From the NCBI RefSeq assembly GCF_004134865.1, contig NZ_SDPO01000002.1, positions 992,001-1,056,000 on the forward strand: a stretch of 64,000 nt of DNA, written 5' to 3'. The notes under the pieces are model-generated. The model searched no databases. It was not told the DNA's origin and saw only the letters and a list, made by a program, of their open reading frames with translations. The position numbers and the translations under genes were made by a program. Source of the DNA: Agromyces fucosus. GTDB lineage: Bacteria > Actinomycetota > Actinomycetes > Actinomycetales > Microbacteriaceae. This document shows positions 16,164-23,479 of this stretch, piece by piece (the stretch's first letter is position 1; each line of letters opens with the position of its first letter).

Positions 16164-16304
16164 GGTGGATTCCGTTCTCGTCGCGGGTGTGGCGGCCTCC
16201 GACACTAGTGCAGGTCGGCGACGACCCGCTCGATAGGGTGGTGGGACCGTGCGGGCGGTGACCTCGCGATGCGCCCGGATCTCCCGAGATGCAGAGGAAC
16301 GGCT

Positions 16305-18848
16305 GTGAACGGACCGACGCGAAGCCCCGCGCCATCCGCCGCGTTCATGCCCTCGCCCGGGATCGATGGATTCGCGGCGTTCTCGCGCGCGCTCACGCAG
16401 CTCCGCCTCGATCAGGGAGCGCCGAGCTTCGCCGAGCTCACCAGGCAGGTCGCGGTGCTGCGCGAGCGACGAGGGTCGGGCGCCGCGCCCGGCCGGGTGA
16501 CCGTCTACGACTGCTTCCGACCTGACCGGAGACGGATCGACGCCGATCTCGTCGGCGACATCGTGCTCGCGCTCGGGGTGCCCGCCGGTCCGGCCGAGGC
16601 CTGGCGGCGGCTCGCACTCCGCTTGGCCGGTGCCACCCTCGGCGATCACGTCGTCGTGACTGAGCTGGGCGCCGGCCGTGCAGCGTCTCCGGCCTCGTCG
16701 GACGCTCCACCGTCGACCCCCGCCGTCGCTCCCGGCACGGTGCTCGTCATCACCGGCCTGCCGGGCGTGGGCAAGAGCATGCTCGCCCGGCGATTGGCCG
16801 CGGGCGAGCGGGCCGCGGGCCGGGTCGACCTCGCCCTGAGGGTCGAGCTCCGCGGCTACGACAGCGTGCAGGCGCCCGTCGCTGCCGAAGAGGCGCTCCG
16901 CGGCATCGCCCGCACCCTCGGCGCCCGAACCGAGCACCGCGCCGGCGCCGGCATCCTCCGCCGGCGCATCGCCGAGGCGTGCGCCCGCCGCCCCACGCTG
17001 CTGCTCCTCGAGGACGCGGCAGCAGCGTCAGCTGTGGCACCGCTCCTCATCGGTACGCCGGGCGCGCAGATCCTCGTCACGTCGCGCGCGATGCTCGACG
17101 ACCTCGAGGCCGAGATCGAGCGCGGGCGCGCGGGGTCGGCAGACCGCTCGGCGTCGCCGCGGGTACGGCGCCTGGTCGTCGAGCCGCTCACGAGCGAGCA
17201 GGCGATCGCCTTGCTCGAGCGGGAACTCGGCGATCGCATCACCTCCGGAGGGCACGACGCGATCGCTCGCCTGGCGCGGGCCTCGGGAGGGATCCGACTC
17301 GACCTCTCCGTCATCGCCCGCTTCGTCCGCGACAATCCGCGGTGGAGCCTCGACGACGTCGCCGAACGGTTCGAGAGCGGCGATGCCGACGAGCGTGTGC
17401 GCCCGTTCCTCCGGTCGACGGTGGCCACCCTCGACGACGACGCGATGGCGCTGTTCCGCTCGCTCGGGCTGCTCTCGGCACCGATCCACCGCGACATCAT
17501 CGGGTACCTCGCACCCGGCGCGGGCATCGGCCGCCTCACCTCGCTGCACCTCGTGGAGTCCGAATCAGGGCTGATCAGCATGCACGACACCGTGCGAGCC
17601 TTCGCCCGCCGCCTCGCGCTCGACACCGATCCGCTCTCGGTTCGCCGCGAGTTCGGCCGCACCTTCGTGAGGGTCGTCGCCGAGCGCTCGCAGCTCGACC
17701 GGGTCGGGGTGGGTCAGCTCCATGCCGCGGCACTGCTCGCCGACGAGCTCGGCCTCCGCTCCGAGCTCGTCGGCCTCGCGCAGCGCTTCGCCGAACAGCT
17801 CGGTGACGCCGGCTACTGGGCCGAGGCGCACGACCTCCTGGTGCGAGCGGATGCCTCGGCCGAACCCGGTGAGCGCGGCGACATCGCCGAGCTGCTCGCC
17901 CGGGCGTCCGAGCGCCTCGGCGATGTCGACGCAGCCCTCGCGGCCCTGCACCGGGCCGAACGCATCGGCACCGAGGCGATGCCCGGGCGTCGCTGGAACA
18001 TCATCGGCAACGTGCATCGCATGCTCGGCCGCTACGACCTCGCCGAGGAGGCGTACCGCACGGCGGGAGAACGAGCCGCGGCGGCGGGCAACGGCATCAC
18101 CGAGGGGCGGGCGATCGGCAACCTCGCCGATCTCTCGCGCTTGCGCGGCAGGTCGACCGAGGCGGCAGCCGGGTACGAGCACGCTCGGCAGATCAGCGAG
18201 TCGGCCGGCGACGAGGTCAACCTCGCGATCATCCGCTCGAATCGGGCGATGTTCCGGGGGGCGATCGGGCGCACCGCAGAGGCCCTCGCCGACATCGACG
18301 GACTCATCCGGCACGGCACCACCGGCTTCTCCGCGTCGTACCTCCGGGTCGTGCGCACCGGCATCCTGGTCGCGGCCGGCGACATCGACGAAGCCGCGGC
18401 GACGATCGCCGAGTGCCGCGCGATGCTCGACGGCTCGGAGGGCATCGAGGTCGAACCGGAGCTCGACGTGCTCGAGGCCCAGGTGCAGCTCGCGCGCGGG
18501 CGCTTCGGCGACGCCTCGGCGGCCGGGGCGCGAGCGCTCCGCGAGGCGAGGGAGGTCGGCTGGCCGCTCGTCGAGGCCGACGCCCTGAACACGCTCGCGG
18601 AGATCGCCGTCGCCACCGGCGAGTTCGGCCTCGCGGGCAGGCGGGCGACCGCGGCGCAGTCGGTCGCCGAGGCCATCGGCGATCCTCTGGAGCTGGCGAG
18701 GTCGCTCGCAGTGCACTCGGCGGTGCTGGAGTCGGCCGGCGATCCTGCGGCCGCCGGCGTCGCGGCCCGACGCGCGCTCGATCTTCTCGAATCGATCGGC
18801 CACGCGCGCACCCCGCAACTCCGCGAACGCGTCGCGCTGGTCGGCTGA
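16305..18848 (+). CDS. STAND NTPase with N-terminal HTH and C-terminal TPR repeats
   Basis: An 847-aa protein. Residues 20-110 resemble the XRE-like helical domain found at the head of actinobacterial STAND regulators. The NB-ARC core has Walker A at 151-158 (Gly-Leu-Pro-Gly-Val-Gly-Lys-Ser), Walker B at 231-237 (Thr-Leu-Leu-Leu-Leu-Glu-Asp) and the sensor Val-Thr-Ser-Arg near 261. An HTH-like winged region follows, then from about 480 to the end an Ala-rich array of TPR helices. GTG 16305 is chosen because AGAGGAA precedes it; an ATG at 16269 lies upstream. Such proteins act as signal-gated regulators or, in some families, as defence switches. The partner is unknown. Confidence 0.85.
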   Translation: MNGPTRSPAPSAAFMPSPGIDGFAAFSRALTQLRLDQGAPSFAELTRQVAVLRERRGSGAAPGRVTVYDCFRPDRRRIDADLVGDIVLALGVPAGPAEAWRRLALRLAGATLGDHVVVTELGAGRAASPASSDAPPSTPAVAPGTVLVITGLPGVGKSMLARRLAAGERAAGRVDLALRVELRGYDSVQAPVAAEEALRGIARTLGARTEHRAGAGILRRRIAEACARRPTLLLLEDAAAASAVAPLLIGTPGAQILVTSRAMLDDLEAEIERGRAGSADRSASPRVRRLVVEPLTSEQAIALLERELGDRITSGGHDAIARLARASGGIRLDLSVIARFVRDNPRWSLDDVAERFESGDADERVRPFLRSTVATLDDDAMALFRSLGLLSAPIHRDIIGYLAPGAGIGRLTSLHLVESESGLISMHDTVRAFARRLALDTDPLSVRREFGRTFVRVVAERSQLDRVGVGQLHAAALLADELGLRSELVGLAQRFAEQLGDAGYWAEAHDLLVRADASAEPGERGDIAELLARASERLGDVDAALAALHRAERIGTEAMPGRRWNIIGNVHRMLGRYDLAEEAYRTAGERAAAAGNGITEGRAIGNLADLSRLRGRSTEAAAGYEHARQISESAGDEVNLAIIRSNRAMFRGAIGRTAEALADIDGLIRHGTTGFSASYLRVVRTGILVAAGDIDEAAATIAECRAMLDGSEGIEVEPELDVLEAQVQLARGRFGDASAAGARALREAREVGWPLVEADALNTLAEIAVATGEFGLAGRRATAAQSVAEAIGDPLELARSLAVHSAVLESAGDPAAAGVAARRALDLLESIGHARTPQLRERVALVG

Positions 18849-18957
18849 GCGGATCGCGACGGCCGTTCGGGCTCGTTCGGGAAACTCACGACGCACGCTC
18901 CGCCCACCACAGGATGGGTCCGCCGCGTTCGCGGCTGTGTGCAGAGGAGAGACACGA

Positions 18958-19488
18958 ATGGCGACCAAGCCGACCCTGATGGCATTCGCGGCAGCCGGTG
19001 CCGCGGTGACCCTGATGCTCAGCGGATGCTCGAGCTCCGGACCCGAGACGAAGCAGATCGGCCAGTCGGCGAGCTTCGACCTGACCGCCGGCGAGGCGAC
19101 GCTGCCGGTGGAGGTCTCGGTGACCTCGCTCGAGCAGGCGCCCGCAGCTGTCGCGGAGGCCTATTCCGGCGGCGACGAGATCTGGTTCGCCGACATCGAC
19201 TTCCGCTACACGGGCGACGCCGTCGACGACCCCGCCACCCTCAACCTCCTCTTCTCGGGCATCTACTCCGAACTCGCGAACGGCGACTACCTCGACTCCA
19301 CGTTCACCGGCATGGAGGAGTGCAACGGCGCGCAGGGCGGAAGCCCGACCGAGATCGTCGAGGCGCTCGCGGCCGGCGAGACGGTCTCCGGATGCTTCCC
19401 GCTCTCGTCCGACGGCGACAACGGCGTCATCGGGGTGTACGTCGGTTCCTCGAACCTCGACGAAGGCGGTGCGCTGTGGCGTCCGTGA
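18958..19488 (+). CDS. lipoprotein, unknown function
   Basis: A 176-aa product with a short signal peptide and lipobox Leu-Ser-Gly-Cys (Cys24). The mature part is acidic and Gly/Ser-rich with two further cysteines, perhaps a disulfide pair, and looks like a small immunoglobulin-like beta domain of the DUF4352 kind. GAGGAGAGACACGA precedes ATG. It follows the STAND gene on the same strand after 109 bp with nothing else in the gap, and overlaps the next gene by 13 bp, so those two are translationally linked. Confidence 0.8.
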   Translation: MATKPTLMAFAAAGAAVTLMLSGCSSSGPETKQIGQSASFDLTAGEATLPVEVSVTSLEQAPAAVAEAYSGGDEIWFADIDFRYTGDAVDDPATLNLLFSGIYSELANGDYLDSTFTGMEECNGAQGGSPTEIVEALAAGETVSGCFPLSSDGDNGVIGVYVGSSNLDEGGALWRP

Positions 19489-19784
19489 CCCCGAACGAGC
19501 CGCAGACACCGCCCGCGGCGTCGGACGCCGATCCGTCGACTGCGCACGACGAGGAGCGCGAGACACCGTGGGGATGGTTCGGCGGCGGCGCGATCGCCCT
19601 CACGATCGCCGTGGCGTGCTTCACCCCGCTCTGGGATGAGGTCGCCGACGGATCTTCGGGCCGCCGCGCCGGCTTCTCGGCCCTGCTCGGATCGATCGGG
19701 CCGTTCGGCATCGCCGGCATCGCCCTCGTGGTCGCCGTCGTCTTCGTGGTCCTCGGGGTACGCGAGATGCGCAGGCAGCACTAG
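19476..19784 (+). CDS. small two-span membrane protein
   Basis: A 102-aa protein starting at a GTG inside the end of the lipoprotein gene. A disordered, acidic N-terminus of about 30 residues is followed by two transmembrane segments (about 33-50 and 73-93) and a basic tail (Arg-Glu-Met-Arg-Arg-Gln-His). No family is recognised. Overlap with the lipoprotein gene suggests the two act together in the membrane. Confidence 0.68.
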   Translation: MASVTPNEPQTPPAASDADPSTAHDEERETPWGWFGGGAIALTIAVACFTPLWDEVADGSSGRRAGFSALLGSIGPFGIAGIALVVAVVFVVLGVREMRRQH

Positions 19785-19862
19785 GCCACCACCGGGCCTC
19801 AGGGTCGCCGCCGCCGCGTAGCGACCGAGCGGCGGCGAGCGCTGTCGCGGCAGAATGCTCAC

Positions 19863-21734
19863 ATGGATCTGCTCCTCGCGGGCGTGCTCGCACTGCTCGC
19901 CATCGCCGCCGCGACCGCCGTCTCGCCGAAGCTCGGCGTGGCCGCGCCGTTGCTCCTCGTGCTCGTGGGCCTCGGCGTCGGCCTGCTGCCGGCGGTGCCC
20001 GAGTTCGAGATCGACCCGGCGTGGATCCTCGCGGGCGTGCTGCCGCCGCTCCTCTACTCGGCCGCGGTCTCGATGCCGGCGATGGAGTTCCGCCGCGACT
20101 TCGGTGCGATCAGCGGGCTCTCGGTCGTGCTCGTGGTCATCACGGCGGTGCTGCTCGGCCTGCTGTTCGCCTGGCTGATCCCCGGACTCGGCATCGCGTG
20201 GGGCATCGCGCTCGGTGCGATCGTCAGCCCCACCGACGCGGTCGCGACCTCGATCGTGAAACGTCTCGGCGTCTCGCCCCGCGTGGTGGCGATGCTCGAG
20301 GGCGAGAGCCTGCTCAACGACGCGAGCGCCCTCGTGCTGCTGCGTGCGGCGATCGCGGGCGCCGCGGCATCCGTCTCGATCTGGGGCGTCGCCGGCTCGT
20401 TCGTCTACTCGATCGTCATCGCCGCCGTGATCGGCGTCGCCGTCGGCTGGGTCAACCTGCGGGTGCGCGCCCGCATCGCCAATCCGACGGTCAACACCGT
20501 CATCTCGTTCACGATGCCCTTCCTCGCCGCGATCCCCGCCGAGCACCTGGGCGCATCGGGCCTCGTCGCCGCCGTGGTCGCGGGGCTCGTCACCGGCCGC
20601 GGCGCGGCGCGCTACCTCAGCCCGCAGCATCGACTGTCGGACGCCCAGAACTGGCGCACGGTCGAGCTCGTGCTCGAGGGCGCGGTGTTCCTCGTGATGG
20701 GGCTCGAGCTCACCGCGATCGTCGCCGACGTCGAGGAGGCCCACGAGGGCGCCTGGTTCGCGGTCGGGCTCGCGGCGATCGCGCTGACGGCCACCGTGCT
20801 CATCCGGGCCGCCTTCGTCGCCCCGCTGCTCGCCGCGCTCTCGCGTCAGGCGAGACGCGCGGCCACGATCAAGGACGTCATCGCCGACCGCGCCGCCGGC
20901 GGTACGGCGAGCCTCGAGCGGGGGCCCGGCCGCGGCCGGGAGCGCGGGCGCGCCGCCATCGAGACGAAGCACCTCGAGCATCGGGCCTCGCTCGGCGACG
21001 GGCGCCGCGGCTCGAAGCCTCCCTCGCCGGCGACGGCCGAACGGTTCCGCACGGTGTGGCGGCGACGTGTCGCCGACATCGACTACCTCCTCGCCCAGCC
21101 GCTCGGCTGGCGCGAGGGCACGATCGTCGTGTGGGCGGGAATGCGAGGCGTCGTGACGCTCGCCGCCGCGCAGACGCTGCCGTCCGAGACGCCGAGCCGC
21201 TCACTCCTCGTCCTGATCGCGTTCGTCGTCGCGGTCGGTTCGCTGCTCGTGCAGGGCGGAACGCTGCCGTGGCTCGTGCACCGGCTCCTGCCTGCCCGCG
21301 ACCCCGGCGAGAGCCTCGCGGAGCGACGCGAGCTCGAGGGCGTGCTGCGCAGCGCCGCGATGGCCGAGATGGCGAGGGACGACGACCCCGCAGTGCGCGA
21401 GGTCGCCGAGCGCATGCGCGCCGCCTGGCAGCTCTCGAACGCCGAGGGCGAAGCGGATGCTGCGGATGACACGGATGCCTCGGACGACACGGATGCCTCG
21501 GATGCTGCGGACGACACGGATAACTCGGCCGGGTCTCGCGCCGCGGCATCCGCCCGCCGGATCGATCCCGAGCAGGTGCGCCTGTTGCGGCTCCGCATGA
21601 TCGAGGCGGAGCGCACCGCCCTGCTCGACGCGCGCGACGACGGCACGTTCAGCGCCGCGGCGCTCAGTGCCGCGCTCGAGGACCTCGACGCCGAGCAGAT
21701 CAGCATCGAGCTGAAGGGCACCGAGAGCGCCTGA
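19863..21734 (+). CDS. Na+/H+ antiporter, CPA1 family
   Basis: A 623-aa antiporter with about 12 spans. The ion-binding motifs are Ser-Pro-Thr-Asp-Ala-Val-Ala-Thr-Ser in the TM5 area and Glu-Gly-Glu-Ser-Leu-Leu-Asn-Asp-Ala-Ser-Ala-Leu in TM6, as in NhaP/NHE proteins. A basic insert of about 60 residues (340-400) splits the late helices. The cytosolic tail carries an Asp/Ala/Thr repeat at 21453-21530 built from the string GGATGC. A -10-like CAGAAT ends six bases before ATG, so the mRNA may be leaderless. Confidence 0.93.
   Translation: MDLLLAGVLALLAIAAATAVSPKLGVAAPLLLVLVGLGVGLLPAVPEFEIDPAWILAGVLPPLLYSAAVSMPAMEFRRDFGAISGLSVVLVVITAVLLGLLFAWLIPGLGIAWGIALGAIVSPTDAVATSIVKRLGVSPRVVAMLEGESLLNDASALVLLRAAIAGAAASVSIWGVAGSFVYSIVIAAVIGVAVGWVNLRVRARIANPTVNTVISFTMPFLAAIPAEHLGASGLVAAVVAGLVTGRGAARYLSPQHRLSDAQNWRTVELVLEGAVFLVMGLELTAIVADVEEAHEGAWFAVGLAAIALTATVLIRAAFVAPLLAALSRQARRAATIKDVIADRAAGGTASLERGPGRGRERGRAAIETKHLEHRASLGDGRRGSKPPSPATAERFRTVWRRRVADIDYLLAQPLGWREGTIVVWAGMRGVVTLAAAQTLPSETPSRSLLVLIAFVVAVGSLLVQGGTLPWLVHRLLPARDPGESLAERRELEGVLRSAAMAEMARDDDPAVREVAERMRAAWQLSNAEGEADAADDTDASDDTDASDAADDTDNSAGSRAAASARRIDPEQVRLLRLRMIEAERTALLDARDDGTFSAAALSAALEDLDAEQISIELKGTESA
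21453..21530 (+). repeat. in-gene acidic repeat (Asp-Ala/Asp-Thr units)
   Basis: Imperfect 6- to 9-bp units of the form CGGATGC(C/T) or CGGA(C/T)GACA encode an Asp/Ala/Thr/Ser stretch in the cytosolic tail of the antiporter. Its length is likely variable between strains. Confidence 0.7.
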
Positions 21735-21748
21735 CCTCGACGGCTCGC

Positions 21749-22684
21749 TCAGCGTTCGAGGTCCCGCCGCACCGATCGTGCGATGTCCTCTGCGGTGAGG
21801 TCGGCGTTGACGGCTCCGGCGATGAGCGACCCCGCTCCGAGCGACACCGAGACGTTCGAGCGTCGATCGACCACGTTCCCGACGGCCCAGACGTGCTCGA
21901 CGCTCGTGCGGCCGTCGGCATCGACCTCCACCCACGAACCGTCGGCGTCATCGATGGTTCGCGCTCCGAGTTCTCGCAGCAGCCGATCTCGCGGGTGCAG
22001 CGTCGTCGCCGTGAAGATCGACTCGACCTGCACCGACCGGTCGTCCAGCTGGACGGCCCCGACCCGGCCCTCATTCGAACGGACCGCTCGCACCCGACCC
22101 CGCTCGACCCGGATGCCCCGCCCCTCGAGGGTCCGCAGCGCTCCGGCGCCGGGCTCGCCGACGTCGTTCGGGAAGTAGACGATCGTGTCGGACCACTGGC
22201 GCAGCTGGTGCGCCTGATCGATGCCCTTGGGGCCGGTGGCGATCACGCCGATGGTGTCGTTGCGCCGCTCCCACCCGTCGCAGTAGGGGCACACGACCAC
22301 GCCACGACCCCACTGCTCCCGCAGGCCGGCGATCTCGGGGAGTTCGTCGCGGAGGCCGGTGGACACGATCAGCCGCCGTGCCCGCACGGTACCCGAGGGG
22401 CCGTCCACGTCGATGCCGGCCGGGCCGACGCGAACCCTGCCCACCCGCCCTTCGACGACGATCCCACCGTGCCGTTGGACTTCGCCGCGACCCCGCTCGA
22501 GCAGGGCGGTCGGGGGCATGCCGTCGTGACCGAGCACTCCGTGCATGTGCTCGGCAACCCCGTTCCTCGGGTCGCCCGCGTCGAAGACGATCACTCGCCG
22601 GCGCGCCCGCGCGAGCGAGAGCGCCGCGCTGAGCCCGGCCGGACCCCCGCCCACCACTGCGACGTCGAATACATCGGCTGCCAT
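21749..22684 (-). CDS. thioredoxin-reductase-like FAD/NAD(P) oxidoreductase
   Basis: A 311-aa protein with an N-terminal Gly-Gly-Gly-Pro-Ala-Gly FAD motif, a redox pair Cys132-Pro-Tyr-Cys135-Asp-Gly in place of the usual CATC, and a late Trp-Ala-Val-Gly-Asn FAD motif (normally GD). The second Rossmann motif is degenerate (Ile-Ala-Thr-Gly-Pro), so NADPH binding may be altered. The CPYC-type members lie close to ferredoxin/flavin-dependent and small-molecule disulfide oxidases such as HlmI/GliT, so it may not reduce thioredoxin. The 22752-22883 array lies directly upstream. Confidence 0.82.
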   Translation of the reverse strand: MAADVFDVAVVGGGPAGLSAALSLARARRRVIVFDAGDPRNGVAEHMHGVLGHDGMPPTALLERGRGEVQRHGGIVVEGRVGRVRVGPAGIDVDGPSGTVRARRLIVSTGLRDELPEIAGLREQWGRGVVVCPYCDGWERRNDTIGVIATGPKGIDQAHQLRQWSDTIVYFPNDVGEPGAGALRTLEGRGIRVERGRVRAVRSNEGRVGAVQLDDRSVQVESIFTATTLHPRDRLLRELGARTIDDADGSWVEVDADGRTSVEHVWAVGNVVDRRSNVSVSLGAGSLIAGAVNADLTAEDIARSVRRDLER

Positions 22685-22751
22685 GCGCGTACCCTACGCT
22701 CACCCGGCGACGCGCGCGTCCCCCGCACTCGTGCACGGATCGACCGGATGC

Positions 22752-22883
22752 CTCGTGTGAGATCCGCCTCACATGAGGCAGGTCTCACATGCGCGATCTG
22801 GAGTCTCGAACGAACCGACCACTCAGCGCAGGTCGGCCGGCGCTCAGCGAACGTGGACCGGCGCTCAGCGCACGTGGAGCGTC
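22752..22883. repeat. operator-like dyad array, second copy
   Basis: Dyads of the CTCACATGAG type are centred at about 22756.5, 22772.5 and 22788.5 (16-bp steps) in a 41-bp segment that matches 2333-2374 with few changes. They are followed by three 21-bp units (22821-22841, 22842-22862, 22863-22883) of the form GCTCAGCGnACGTGGACCGGC. The last unit contains the stop codon of the TetR gene. Confidence 0.75.
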
Positions 22884-23419
22884 GCGAGGATCGCGGCGGC
22901 GACCTCGTCGCGGCTGCGCTCGGGCTCGAAGACGAGCCACTCGAGCCCCGACATGAGCACCGCGCCGAAGACGCCCGACGCCATGATGCTGCTGCGCCCG
23001 GCCGCGGCATCCGTCTCGTCGATCGCCTCGGCGAACACGGCGAGCGCATCGTGCCGGAGCGCGAACAGGGTCTCCTGCCACGCCCGGTCGGTGCGGAAGA
23101 TCTCCGACGCCATGAGCCTCGCGAGCGCTGAGTTCTCGGCGACGATGTCGAGCAGCCGGATGACGAGCGCGTCGACCGCGTCCCATCCGCGGAGCTCGCC
23201 CTTGGCGCTGCGGAGGGACTCGGCGAGCGCGCCGACCCCCTCCTGCAGCATGGCCTCGAAGAGCTGGTCCTTCGAGCTGAAGTTGTAGTACAGGCTGCCC
23301 TTGGCGACGCCGGCGAGTTCGGCGACCTCGTCCATCGTCGTGCCGGTGATGCCCTTGGTGGCCGCCAGCTCGAGCGCGGCGTCGAGGATGGCGCGCTTCG
23401 TCGTGTTCGCGCGTGCCAT
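22865..23419 (-). CDS. TetR-family regulator
   Basis: A 184-aa protein. The HTH region at about 10-55 reads Thr-Thr-Met-Asp-Glu-Val-Ala-Glu-Leu-Ala-Gly-Val-Ala-Lys-Gly-Ser-Leu-Tyr-Tyr-Asn-Phe, a textbook TetR_N. It is the last gene of an ATPase-YhgE-TetR set on the same strand, so it very likely represses that operon through the palindrome at 26319-26332. Its 3' end runs into the 21-bp repeat array. The ligand is unknown. Confidence 0.92.
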   Translation of the reverse strand: MARANTTKRAILDAALELAATKGITGTTMDEVAELAGVAKGSLYYNFSSKDQLFEAMLQEGVGALAESLRSAKGELRGWDAVDALVIRLLDIVAENSALARLMASEIFRTDRAWQETLFALRHDALAVFAEAIDETDAAAGRSSIMASGVFGAVLMSGLEWLVFEPERSRDEVAAAILATLHVR

Positions 23420-23479
23420 GTCGTCTCCTCGTCGTTCGCTCGAGCTGTGCGGTGGCGTTGCCGGCTGCCGCCGGGCCGG

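Noticed and set aside
16164..16304. A guanidine riboswitch upstream of the SMR gene
   Set aside because: The paired ACGR-loop hairpins of guanidine-II were not found, and the protein looks more like the drug branch of the family.
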